Source: Lachnospiraceae bacterium Marseille-Q4251
GTDB taxonomy: Bacteria; Bacillota; Clostridia; Lachnospirales; Lachnospiraceae
Assembly (NCBI GenBank): GCA_018223435.1
Contig: JAGTTO010000001.1
Location: forward strand, 434,001 to 498,000
DNA length: 64,000 nucleotides
Direction: 5' to 3'
How positions within the stretch are numbered: the stretch's first letter is position 1; each line of letters opens with the position of its first letter. The notes under the pieces were generated by a model. The model was given only the letters and a program-made list of their open reading frames with translations, ran no database searches and was not told the origin of the DNA. Below, one piece after another: positions 36,016-44,081 of this stretch. The position numbers and the translations under genes were made by a program.

Positions 36016-37175
36016 ATCTCTTCCCTCGCTTTCTCCAGAATCCGACTCATGAATGCCTCCTCCTTCTCATCCAGAGGAACGCCCTGAACTTCCTCATAGA
36101 AGGTCCGAAATACCGACAGCGGATCCTCCACTTTCAGGTCTTTCTCCGTCTCCTCCATAAAGTTTCTGGTCCTGCGGTTCTCAATCCGGTATTCCAGCAG
36201 GTATTCGTATGCCTTCTGGAGCCGTTCGCCCGGCCGGTAAAGCTCCTCTTCGTCCGTGAGAGTCACACTGACAAAATCGCAGGCGCCCTCCTCTTCCGCT
36301 TTTTTCAGCACTTCTTCCAGCGTGCCCTTCACCCGGCGCACATCTCGTAGCGGATGAAGGGGCAGTGTTTCGATGAGGGGTTCGCTTCCTTTTTCTCCCA
36401 AAGTCACCATTGTGATGGATTTCTCCTGATACTCCTCACTGAGGGAATACTTGAGCGGCGTCCCGCAGTAACGGATGTGGGGTACTTTCACCTTCTGCGG
36501 GCCGTGGATATGGCCCAGAGCCACATAGTCAAAATTTTCTACGAGGGAAACGTCCACGCTGTCCAGGCCTCCTACATTCAGGGAAACCTGCTCGGAATCT
36601 GAGGTCTCGGGACTTGTGCTGCCGTTTTTATAAAACTGGTGGGAAAGGAGCACATTCCTACCGGAAAAATCAATCGCTTCCCGTTCCAGGATCCGCCGAA
36701 TCGCCGTCTCATAGTCGCTGATCTCTTCCCCCGGAAACAGCGAGCGTACATAGGCCGGTTTTAAAAAGGGAAGAAGGTAGAAATGAACCGGACCAAATTC
36801 GTCGGTGAGAGTCACTTTTTTCAGATATTCTCCTTCTTTTTCCGGAGCGGAAACCGCGATATGAATCTGATGCTTTTCAAGGAAACCGCTGGCATAGTTC
36901 AGCCTCTCCGCCGAGTCGTGGTTTCCCGCGATGAGAAGCACCGGAATCCGGGGCGTGATGTCGGAAAGCTCCGTGAGGAACTCATCCAGCACCGTATAGG
37001 CCTCCCCGGAGGGAATCGAGCGGTCAAAAACATCCCCCGCAATCAGAATCGCATCCGGATGATACTCTTTTGCCCGTTCCGTGATCTCATGCAGAACCGC
37101 CCGTTGATCGGGAAGCAGACTGTAGGAATAGAGCTGTTTACCGATATGAAGATCAGAAATATGAAAAAAACGCAT
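36012..37175 (-). CDS. sbcD: Exonuclease subunit SbcD (Mre11-like)
   Basis: Manganese-dependent nuclease partner of SbcC. The 387-residue protein shows the calcineurin-like phosphoesterase motifs in order: FHISDLHIGK, ILIAGDVFDRSIPSGEAY, LLIAGNHDSAERLNY, and VALGHIHGPQKV near residue 220. The ATG at 37175 has AAGGAGG 7 bases upstream, so the in-frame codons before it are not used. It lies 13 bases after the ABC permease gene and overlaps sbcC, suggesting that the ABC genes and sbcDC share a transcript. Confidence 0.95.
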   Translation of the reverse strand: MRFFHISDLHIGKQLYSYSLLPDQRAVLHEITERAKEYHPDAILIAGDVFDRSIPSGEAYTVLDEFLTELSDITPRIPVLLIAGNHDSAERLNYASGFLEKHQIHIAVSAPEKEGEYLKKVTLTDEFGPVHFYLLPFLKPAYVRSLFPGEEISDYETAIRRILEREAIDFSGRNVLLSHQFYKNGSTSPETSDSEQVSLNVGGLDSVDVSLVENFDYVALGHIHGPQKVKVPHIRYCGTPLKYSLSEEYQEKSITMVTLGEKGSEPLIETLPLHPLRDVRRVKGTLEEVLKKAEEEGACDFVSVTLTDEEELYRPGERLQKAYEYLLEYRIENRRTRNFMEETEKDLKVEDPLSVFRTFYEEVQGVPLDEKEEAFMSRILEKAREEI

Positions 37176-37188
37176 GCTTTTCCTCCTT

Positions 37189-37806
37189 TTAATAGGCTTT
37201 TTTTTCACAGATATTCATGGAAAAGACCATCGACACCAGGAAAAGCCAGAAGGAAGCGGCGGCTCCGCCCCAGAGCACCTCCCCGGAGAAGACGATCCTC
37301 CAGGCCTCGGAATTTTCTCCCGTGATCCTTGTAAAAATGGCCACGGCCGCGATGGCAAGCCCCGCTAGGAACAGGTAGCCCAGTTTTGCCTTTCCTATGC
37401 CGACCTTGTAGATCAGCGGCAGTTCAAAGGCTGCAAAGAGAAGACCCACGATGAGAATCACCGGAAGCACATCCAGAAAATCTCTCGTATTGGTTCCGCC
37501 AACGAGATTGAAAATCAGGTTGATGAGGATGCCCGCCAGAAGACCCAAAACGGAAAACAGATATTTTTCCGCGGTCTGTACCTTTCTGGAGACGGGCAGA
37601 AGCACGCCATAACCTGCCCATTTTGCCTGCTCCTCCAGGCCCAGCAGCGTTATCACCGCCATGGAGGGATAGAGGCAGCTCAAAAGGGAGAAGAAAAACA
37701 CGTTTTCCTCCACCACGCCAAAGAGAGCAAAGATCACGGTAAAGCCCAAAAACATCTTTCCTTTTTTCCGAAGCATCAGAAAATCCTTATATAACAGTGC
37801 CTTCAT
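37189..37806 (-). CDS. ABC-2 type transporter permease
   Basis: A 205-residue protein with about six hydrophobic segments and an N-terminal MKALLYKDFLMLRKKGKMFL, typical of ABC-2 permeases that begin with a cytosolic helix. No ATPase motif is present. It overlaps the upstream ATPase by 4 bases (ATGA), so the two make one exporter. Substrate unknown. Similar small pairs in Clostridia are often regulated by GntR proteins, but none is adjacent here. Confidence 0.8.
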   Translation of the reverse strand: MKALLYKDFLMLRKKGKMFLGFTVIFALFGVVEENVFFFSLLSCLYPSMAVITLLGLEEQAKWAGYGVLLPVSRKVQTAEKYLFSVLGLLAGILINLIFNLVGGTNTRDFLDVLPVILIVGLLFAAFELPLIYKVGIGKAKLGYLFLAGLAIAAVAIFTRITGENSEAWRIVFSGEVLWGGAAASFWLFLVSMVFSMNICEKKAY

Positions 37807-38651
37807 CGTCTCACCGCCTCCTTTGTCAGATACTGCATGATGTTTTCCAGGGAAGGAGCTTCCAGAAGAAGCGTTTCTTCCATGCCCTCAGGCAGAAGAC
37901 TCTTCTCAAAAAGCAGGCTGCCGCCAGTCTCCGTACGGCAGATGCCTCTCCAGGCGCTCCGCGGAATTTTCTCCAGCTCCTCATCGGAGGCCGTAAGAAA
38001 GCCATAGCGCTTTTTCAAGGTTTCCTTTTCTTCCGCAAAGATCAGTTTTCCTTTGTAAAGAAAAGCCAGATCATCGGATATTGCCTCCGCCTCCGCTGTT
38101 TTTTCCATGAAAAGCAGAACGGCCTGGCCGTCTTTTTTTGCAAAATCCTGAAACAGGCTCAGAGCCAGCTCTTTGTCCTCGAGCTCCAGGCCAGCCATGG
38201 GCTCATCCAGGATCAGAAGCTTCGGCTCATGGGCCAGGGCAGAAAGAATCCGTACCTTCTGCTCCGCTCCCCGGGTAAGTTCCCGCAACGGCCTCGTAAG
38301 AGAGAGGGAAAACCGGTCTGCCAGTTCAAAAAAGTAAGACTCCTGCCAGTTTTTATAACACCCCTTCAGGATCCGGCTGATCTCTTTCGCGTTCAGGCAG
38401 TCCGGGAAACCGCCCTCCGCAGGAACAAACCCGCAGTGTTCCAGCACCTCTCCTTTCTCAAAAAATATCACGTTTCCCTCGTCCATCCGGAGCTGTCCGG
38501 TCAAAAGCTTAAAAAGCGTCGTCTTTCCCGCGCCGTAAGCTCCCATAACGCTCATAAGTCTTCCGGCTTCCAGAGAAAAGCTCACCGGCTCCAGCTTAAA
38601 ATCTTTGTATTTTTTCGTAATTCCTTCGATTTCCAGTATTTTTTCGCCCAT
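37803..38651 (-). CDS. ABC transporter ATP-binding protein
   Basis: A 282-residue ATPase partner of the following ABC-2 permease. Walker A is GAYGAGKTT and Walker B LLILDEPMAGLE. The signature reads ELTRGAEQKVRIL in place of LSGGQ, a clear departure from the norm; such changes are seen in ABC-2 type ATPases with few substrates. The ATG at 38651 has AAAGGAG upstream, whereas the frame extends a further 38 codons through the promoter, which is therefore not coding. First gene of the run that continues into sbcD and sbcC. Confidence 0.86.
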   Translation of the reverse strand: MGEKILEIEGITKKYKDFKLEPVSFSLEAGRLMSVMGAYGAGKTTLFKLLTGQLRMDEGNVIFFEKGEVLEHCGFVPAEGGFPDCLNAKEISRILKGCYKNWQESYFFELADRFSLSLTRPLRELTRGAEQKVRILSALAHEPKLLILDEPMAGLELEDKELALSLFQDFAKKDGQAVLLFMEKTAEAEAISDDLAFLYKGKLIFAEEKETLKKRYGFLTASDEELEKIPRSAWRGICRTETGGSLLFEKSLLPEGMEETLLLEAPSLENIMQYLTKEAVRR

Positions 38652-38693
38652 ATCGGCTCCTTTCCGTCTCGCGCATTTGTTCGTGTATAGACA

Positions 38694-38722
38694 AGCATAA
38701 ACAGTATCCCTCCCCTTGTCAA
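38694..38722 (-). promoter_or_regulatory. Promoter of the ABC-sbcDC run
   Basis: TTGACA (38722-38717), 17-base spacer, TATGCT (38699-38694) on the minus strand. Confidence 0.75.
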
Positions 38723-38820
38723 CCGACATTTTTTCCAGCGGCAGACCTTTCTTCCGCAAAATCACCCTTTACCGGAAGCTCCCGTTTGTGATAGGATAAG
38801 AGCAGACAAAGGAGGGTATT

Positions 38821-39174
38821 ATGCAGCAGGCAGACGAAACATTTTTAACGACAACCCAGGAGCCCCGAAAGCTCTCCATCGCCATCTCCCGGTATTTTTC
38901 CGGTGAGCTGACGGAGCCTGATCTCAAAGAACGGTATGAAAAATTTTTGCGGCAGCGGAGCCGGGCGGCCATGCTCCAGATCATCAAAGACGGCTCGTTC
39001 CAGGAAATGGTAAAACTGGCGGAGGGCGGTTTTCTCACCCATGCCCTTTACCAGGAGGCCATCCTCAAAACCGCCGACGCCGGCCGAACCGAAATGACCG
39101 TCTATCTACTCCGGCAGCGGGAACGGCTGGACCCGGAGGAGGAAACAAAAGATCCTTTTGCTCTCGATTTCTAA
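38821..39174 (+). CDS. Small hypothetical protein at the head of a VWA/MoxR operon
   Basis: A 117-residue soluble, charged protein that I do not recognise as a named family. AAAGGAGG precedes its ATG, so it is a real gene. The middle part (RAAMLQIIKDGSFQEMVKLA, GGFLTHALYQEAILKTADAG) has a helix-turn-helix repeat look, loosely like ankyrin-type repeats, but the match is weak. Its stop codon is inside the ribosome site of the next gene, 12 bases before that start, so it is co-translated with the VWA protein. Confidence 0.75.
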   Translation: MQQADETFLTTTQEPRKLSIAISRYFSGELTEPDLKERYEKFLRQRSRAAMLQIIKDGSFQEMVKLAEGGFLTHALYQEAILKTADAGRTEMTVYLLRQRERLDPEEETKDPFALDF

Positions 39175-39186
39175 GGAGGCAGTCCA

Positions 39187-40590
39187 TTGAAAACTCTTGA
39201 ACAGCAGATTCTTTCCTGCATGACCGTCCGGCTGACAGAGCAGTTCCCGGCTCTTGCTCCGGCCTTTTCTCTTCTCTCCTTTCAGGAAAGTGAAAATATG
39301 GGAACTGACGGCAGCTGCTTCTATTATGAGAAAACGGCGCTTCGGAACGCTTTTCTTGAAAACCGGCTGGATTTTCTCTTTCTCCACAGCCTCACCCATA
39401 TGCTTTTTCTCCATTTTCTCCCGGAGGCTTCCGTGGAACAGGAGGTCTGGAATCTGGCGGCTGATCTTGCCGCCTCTTATTTTGTGGATACTTATCTGCT
39501 CACAGAAAGCCCCGAAGCGACGGAGCGGCAGAAAATCTATGTCAAACTGCCGCCGGGAGCTCGAAGCGCCGAAAAGTTTTACTCTTTCCTAGCGGGGCTA
39601 CCAGCTGAAGAAAGGCAAGGCTTTCTTGCCTGCCAGGCGGATGACCACAGCCGCTGGTTTTCCAAGGGAGACGATGTTTTTGGCTCTTTTACGGGGTCTG
39701 GTGGCACAGAGGCTTCCGATCTTTTTCCGGGAACACCTTCTGACAGTGGTAACAGTTCTGGTTCTAGCGTCACTTCCAGCCCGGATTTTCCCCAGAAGAC
39801 GGCTTCTTCTGCCCGTACGGAGCAGCTTCAGCGGATTTGGAAAACACTGGAGCTTCTCTCTCTTTCCGCTCTCACTCCCTCTCCCCGGAAAAAGAGCCGC
39901 CGCGGCGCAGCTCCCGGGAGCCGCCTCGAATGGCTTCTGCTGGAGAAAAAGGGGAGCTACGATTTCCGCCGCTATCTAAGGCGCTTCACCATCACCCGGG
40001 AGGAGACAAAGGCAGATCTTGACAGTTTTGACTACATTCCCTACTGTTACGGTCTTTCCCGGCCGGAAAAGCTTCTCTTTCTGGAGCCTCTCGAATACCG
40101 TGACTCCACGAAAATCCAGGATCTGGTCATCGCCATCGATACCTCCGGCTCCTGTTCCCTTGAGACCGTCAGCCGTTTTCTCTCCGAAACCCTGGTAATC
40201 CTTTCTTCCAGCGAGAACTTTTTTAAGAAGATGAACGTCCACCTGATCCAGTGCGACTCCGCCATCCAGTCCCACACCGTCATCCATTCCGTGGAAGAAT
40301 GGATGGAAAATTCCCGGAAAATCCGTATTCTCGGCCGGGGCGGCACGGATTTCACTCCTGTTTTTTCCTATGTAAAAGAGCTTCTGGAAAAGAAGGAACT
40401 CACCCATCTGAAGGGTCTTCTCTATTTCACCGACGGGGACGGGATCTATCCGACCAGCCCGCCGCCCTATGAGACCGCTTTCGTTTTCACAGATTTTTCC
40501 TTTCTGAATTATCCGGTCCCAGCTTTTATCACAAAACTCTGCCTGGAAACAAACCAGGCCGGAAACGAGGTTTTTCAATATGAACATTAA
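39187..40590 (+). CDS. VWA-like and putative metallopeptidase domain protein (DUF2201 type)
   Basis: A 467-residue protein starting at TTG with AAGGAGG 8 bases upstream. The N-terminal part has a His-rich helix, LHSLTHMLFLHFLPEA (about residues 61-76), of the putative metallopeptidase domain. A Ser/Gly-rich linker follows (about 175-205). The C-terminal half is a von Willebrand A-like domain with the metal-ion site motif AIDTSGSCSLETV and later GRGGTDFTPVF and YFTDGDGIYP. Such proteins pair with MoxR ATPases, as the overlapping next gene does here. The cellular role is unknown. Confidence 0.85.
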   Translation: MKTLEQQILSCMTVRLTEQFPALAPAFSLLSFQESENMGTDGSCFYYEKTALRNAFLENRLDFLFLHSLTHMLFLHFLPEASVEQEVWNLAADLAASYFVDTYLLTESPEATERQKIYVKLPPGARSAEKFYSFLAGLPAEERQGFLACQADDHSRWFSKGDDVFGSFTGSGGTEASDLFPGTPSDSGNSSGSSVTSSPDFPQKTASSARTEQLQRIWKTLELLSLSALTPSPRKKSRRGAAPGSRLEWLLLEKKGSYDFRRYLRRFTITREETKADLDSFDYIPYCYGLSRPEKLLFLEPLEYRDSTKIQDLVIAIDTSGSCSLETVSRFLSETLVILSSSENFFKKMNVHLIQCDSAIQSHTVIHSVEEWMENSRKIRILGRGGTDFTPVFSYVKELLEKKELTHLKGLLYFTDGDGIYPTSPPPYETAFVFTDFSFLNYPVPAFITKLCLETNQAGNEVFQYEH

Positions 40591-42052
40591 AGACGCAAAA
40601 GAGGAGATCCGGCGCACGCTCCGCGCCTATACCGCCCCCGAGGGCTATCGGATTCCCAGAGTCCGCCAACGCCCAATTCTGCTCATCGGACCGCCGGGCA
40701 TCGGAAAGACGGCCATCGTCGAACAGGTGGCAGAGGAATGTCAGGCGGGCTTCGTCTCCTACACAATGACCCACCACACCCGGCAGAGCGCCATCGGTCT
40801 TCCCTTCCTCAAGGAAAAAGATTACGAAGGAAAGCATTTTTCCATCACGGAATACACGATGAGCGAGATCATCGCCTCAATTTATCAGTATATGGAGGAC
40901 AGCGGACACAAAACCGGCATTCTTTTTATCGATGAGATCAACTGCGTCTCCGAGACCCTCACCCCGGTCATGCTCCAGTTCCTCCAGAATAAGACTTTCG
41001 GCAATCATCCGGTACCGGAGGGGTGGCTCATCGTGGCTGCCGGAAACCCGCCGGAATACAATCAGTCCGTACGGGAGTTTGATATCGTGACCATGGACCG
41101 TGTCAAATATATGGAGATCGAGGCGGAGCTCTCCGTCTGGCAGGACTACGCCAGACGCGCCAACATTCATCCGGCTGTCAGCTCCTATCTGGCCCTCCAT
41201 CCGGAGCATTTTTATTGCATGGAGAGCAATGCCGACGGCAAACATTTCGTCACCGCCCGGGGCTGGGAGGACCTCTCCTGCATCCTTTATTCCTACGAAT
41301 CCCTGAAGGAACCCGTGACCGAGCTTCTTTTCGGCGAATATCTCCGGAAAGAAGCCATCGCCCGGAGTTTTTCTCTCTACTACCGCTGGTATGAGAAGGA
41401 GAAAAAGGATCCGCGGCTGGCTGATTTTCTCACCGGAAAGCTTACGGATCCATCTTTGAAAGAAAGCCTCAGCAACGCCCCGCTGGAGGAACGCTTCGCC
41501 GCTGCTTCCCTCATCGCCTCCTTTCTGAAAAATCGTTTTGAAAGCTGGTCTGAGAAAAAGGAAGAGCTGCTCAAATACCGGGAGCTTTTCTCTGACTGGC
41601 ATCGCCAGGAGTCTGGTCTTTCCGATTTTCTGAAAAAACGGCTGGAAAGTCTGGTCATCCGCAGGAAAAACGCCCTGATCTCCATTCCTGACGCCCTCTG
41701 GGAACAAAAGCTTCTGGAAGGACTGGAGGATTTCGCCCTCTCCCTGCCGCAGGAGACCCAGGAAGAAAATGTACGCAGTTTCTATACTGAAAAACGGGCG
41801 GCTTTTCAGAAAACGGAAGAAACTTTGGCAGAGTCTGTCCGTCTGGCCTGCTCTCTTCTGGAACCCGACAATTTTGCCGATCCGCCTTACCTTTATCTCA
41901 TCACAGAGCTTTCCAAAAACCCTCTCTCCGCTTCCTTCCTCGGCTCTCATCTGGTGGAAGCCTACTTAAACGCTTCGTCCGGGCTTCTGGTCTCCGACCG
42001 CGAGGCGGCATTAAAAAAGGCCGTCCGGGAACTTTCCCCGAACAGCCTCTGA
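40580..42052 (+). CDS. MoxR-type AAA+ ATPase
   Basis: A 490-residue ATPase with Walker A LIGPPGIGKTAIVEQ (about residues 35-49), Walker B GILFIDEINCVSETL, and sensor region VAAGNPPEYNQSV. The C-terminal 250 residues are a helical extension larger than in typical 320-residue MoxR proteins. MoxR ATPases with VWA partners act as chaperone-like machines in cofactor insertion or stress response. It overlaps the VWA gene by 11 bases. Its stop lies only 7 bases from the convergent dUTPase stop. Confidence 0.9.
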   Translation: MNIKDAKEEIRRTLRAYTAPEGYRIPRVRQRPILLIGPPGIGKTAIVEQVAEECQAGFVSYTMTHHTRQSAIGLPFLKEKDYEGKHFSITEYTMSEIIASIYQYMEDSGHKTGILFIDEINCVSETLTPVMLQFLQNKTFGNHPVPEGWLIVAAGNPPEYNQSVREFDIVTMDRVKYMEIEAELSVWQDYARRANIHPAVSSYLALHPEHFYCMESNADGKHFVTARGWEDLSCILYSYESLKEPVTELLFGEYLRKEAIARSFSLYYRWYEKEKKDPRLADFLTGKLTDPSLKESLSNAPLEERFAAASLIASFLKNRFESWSEKKEELLKYRELFSDWHRQESGLSDFLKKRLESLVIRRKNALISIPDALWEQKLLEGLEDFALSLPQETQEENVRSFYTEKRAAFQKTEETLAESVRLACSLLEPDNFADPPYLYLITELSKNPLSASFLGSHLVEAYLNASSGLLVSDREAALKKAVRELSPNSL

Positions 42053-42059
42053 TTTTCTT

Positions 42060-42578
42060 TTATTTCTGGCCGGTGGTACTTCCGAAACCTCCGTTTCGGA
42101 TCTCCACCGCGTCGTCATCCACGGTAATGCCGTATTCTACAAAAATTCCCTGCATAAAGCCAGTGCCTTTCTCGATGCAGACTACTTTTCCTTCCTTGGA
42201 ATCGTTGGTCAGCTTCGCGAAGATATGGCCCTCGTTATCGGAATAAAAATAGTCGCTGTCAATGATGCCCACGGTGTTATTGAGCTGCAGACGGAACTTA
42301 AAGCCCAGACCGCTTCTGGGATAAAGCTTCAGCACCCAGCCCTCTTCCATCTCTGTGCGGATGCCGGTGGGAATTTTCACAGTCTCACCCGGCTTGAGAA
42401 TTATATTGAAGGGAGTGTAGAAATCATAACCCGCAGAACCTCTGGTGGCCCGTTTCGGAAGCTTCAGTTCCTCATAGACTGCCTTAATCTCCTCTTCTTT
42501 TGCCTCCGGAAACTCTCCCTTCCAGGCATTCTCAAACTCATCAAAGCTTACTTTATGGAATTTAGCAATTTTCTTCAT
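42060..42578 (-). CDS. dut: dUTP diphosphatase (trimeric dUTPase family)
   Basis: Hydrolyses dUTP to dUMP and pyrophosphate, keeping uracil out of DNA. The 172-residue protein has the five conserved motifs: RGSAGYDFYTPF, IPTGIRTEM, YPRSGLGFKF, NNTVGIIDSDYF and the C-terminal RNGGFGSTTGQ. An N-terminal extension of about 45 residues precedes motif 1, and the protein is somewhat longer than the 150 residues of E. coli Dut. GAGGATC precedes the ATG. It lies 19 bases after nrdG, so the two nucleotide-metabolism genes are probably one operon. Confidence 0.93.
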   Translation of the reverse strand: MKKIAKFHKVSFDEFENAWKGEFPEAKEEEIKAVYEELKLPKRATRGSAGYDFYTPFNIILKPGETVKIPTGIRTEMEEGWVLKLYPRSGLGFKFRLQLNNTVGIIDSDYFYSDNEGHIFAKLTNDSKEGKVVCIEKGTGFMQGIFVEYGITVDDDAVEIRNGGFGSTTGQK

Positions 42579-42597
42579 CTATTGATCCTCCTCATTT

Positions 42598-43089
42598 TCA
42601 GCTGTTGTGCAATACTACCTGTCCTCTGCGGAGAGAATCCTGCACATCGATCACCCGCTGGTTGGAGCTGCCTTTCCAGTGAAGCTGCGTGTCGCGTTTG
42701 TCGCACTCATACTCACCGTCCACAAGCACATCCACATATTTCATGACTTCATAACTTTTTACCGTCTCCCAGAGACTGCCCGTATACATCCAGATCGTCT
42801 TCTCCGGAAACTTTTCCCGGATCTCTTTCGCCAGAGCCGTGATCTCCATACGGTTTCCCGGATAGAGCGGATCTCCGCCGCTAAAGGTAACGCCGGAAAT
42901 ATAGCTTTTCTCCAGCTGATCGAAGAGTTCCTGTTTTGCTGCCTGGTCAAAAGGAAGTCCCCCATTGGGATCCCAGGTCACCGGATTCTGACATTCCTTA
43001 CAGCAGTGGTTGCACCCTGCCACCCAGAGGACCACCCGAAGGCCATCCCCGTTGAGCATATCATCCCTGGTAATATTGTGGTATCTCAT
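42598..43089 (-). CDS. nrdG: Anaerobic ribonucleotide reductase activating protein (radical SAM)
   Basis: Generates the glycyl radical on class III ribonucleotide reductase NrdD using SAM and a [4Fe-4S] cluster. The 163-residue protein begins RYHNITRDDMLNGDGLRVVL and has the cluster motif GCNHCCKECQNPVTWDP, which gives CX3CX2C, followed by TFSGGDPLYPGNR. The ATG at 43089 has a GGGG-containing site 9 bases upstream; an in-frame ATG at 43110 has none. The nrdD gene, usually adjacent, is absent from this neighbourhood. Confidence 0.94.
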   Translation of the reverse strand: MRYHNITRDDMLNGDGLRVVLWVAGCNHCCKECQNPVTWDPNGGLPFDQAAKQELFDQLEKSYISGVTFSGGDPLYPGNRMEITALAKEIREKFPEKTIWMYTGSLWETVKSYEVMKYVDVLVDGEYECDKRDTQLHWKGSSNQRVIDVQDSLRRGQVVLHNS

Positions 43090-43189
43090 GTTGTTGTCGC
43101 CCCGTTTCATCTATATCAGTACAGTGACAGGCAATTGTAACTGCCTGGTCGCTCCTGCACCAGATTTAGTATTTTTCATTTTATTTTTA

Positions 43190-43201
43190 CACCATATGGT
43201 G
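43190..43201. promoter_or_regulatory. Palindrome in the nrdG leader, candidate operator
   Basis: CACCATATGGTG is a perfect 12-bp palindrome about 18 bases downstream (centre to centre) of a second palindrome, ACTATAGT (43210-43217), which overlaps the -10 box. The pattern loosely recalls paired NrdR boxes, but spacing and sequence do not match the consensus closely. Confidence 0.35.
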
Positions 43202-43212
43202 CGCTGTTCACT

Positions 43213-43241
43213 ATAGTAACATCTCAGGGCGAGGGAGTCAA
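43213..43241 (-). promoter_or_regulatory. Promoter of nrdG-dut
   Basis: TTGACT (43241-43236), 17-base spacer, TACTAT (43218-43213) on the minus strand. Confidence 0.65.
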
Positions 43242-43252
43242 GCCTTGTTTGC

Positions 43253-43293
43253 AAAAAAGAAACGGCTTCCAAAACTTTCGCTTCAGAAGCCGT
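43253..43293 (-). terminator. Terminator of the tryptophan importer operon
   Basis: ACGGCTTC / GAAGCCGT stem on the minus strand followed by TTCTTTTTT, just after the ATPase gene stop. Confidence 0.8.
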
Positions 43294-43307
43294 CTGCCTG
43301 TTTTTTA

Positions 43308-44081
43308 TCAGTTTCCGCACTCAATGCTGATCTCATTGAAGAGATCCAGCACATCGTCCACTTTCATCGCTTTCTTTTCTTCGCCTTTTTTGTCCAGGAT
43401 GATTTTTCCCTGGTGCATCATGAGGATACGGGTTCCATATTCGATGGCATAGCGAAGATTGTGCGTCACCATCATGGAGGTGAGTTTTTTCTCCCGAACC
43501 AGCTGGTCGGTGAGGCGCATGTTGATATCTGCCGTCTTCGGGTCCAGAGCCGCCGTGTGCTCATCCAAGATCAGGAAATCAATCGGTGTCATCGTGGACA
43601 TGAAGAGGGACATGGCCTGCCTCTGACCACCGGAAAGAGAACCGACCTTCACATGGAGCTTGTCCTCCAGTCCCAGGTTCAGCGGCCGGAGCATCTCTTT
43701 GTAATGCTCTTCCCGTTTCTTCTGAACACCGAGTCCCAGGCCGTAGCGTTTGCCCTTGTTGTCTGCCAGAGCCAGATTTTCCAGGATCGTCATGCTGGGA
43801 CAGGTTCCCATCGCAGGATTCTGAAAAACACGGCCGATCTTGCTCATTCTCCGGTACTCTTTCTGTCCGGTGATATTTTCTCCGTTGATGGTAATACTTC
43901 CGGAATCCACAGGGATACTTCCGCAGATCAGATTTAAAAGAGAGGTCTTTCCGGAACCGTTACTTCCTACAATGGCTACAAATTCGCCATCCTCCACAGT
44001 CAGGTTCAGATCCTGAAACAGACACATTTCATTGACCGTACCCGGATTGTAATATTTATAAATGTGTTTCATCTCAAGCAT
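43308..44081 (-). CDS. trpZ: ABC importer ATP-binding protein (probable tryptophan system)
   Basis: A 257-residue ATPase with Walker A GSNGSGKTS, signature SLSGGQRQAMSLF and Walker B FLILDEHTAALD, in which His follows the catalytic DE. It resembles the ATPases that go with PF04392-type binding proteins. The start overlaps the permease stop by 8 bases. Naming as TrpZ is by context: the operon is behind a T-box with a Trp specifier, and TrpXYZ has been described as a T-box-regulated tryptophan uptake system. Confidence 0.8.
   Translation of the reverse strand: MLEMKHIYKYYNPGTVNEMCLFQDLNLTVEDGEFVAIVGSNGSGKTSLLNLICGSIPVDSGSITINGENITGQKEYRRMSKIGRVFQNPAMGTCPSMTILENLALADNKGKRYGLGLGVQKKREEHYKEMLRPLNLGLEDKLHVKVGSLSGGQRQAMSLFMSTMTPIDFLILDEHTAALDPKTADINMRLTDQLVREKKLTSMMVTHNLRYAIEYGTRILMMHQGKIILDKKGEEKKAMKVDDVLDLFNEISIECGN

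Noticed and set aside
43190-43217. NrdR boxes upstream of nrdG
   Set aside because: The two palindromes are 18 bases apart and differ from the 16-bp NrdR consensus, so I list only a generic candidate operator.
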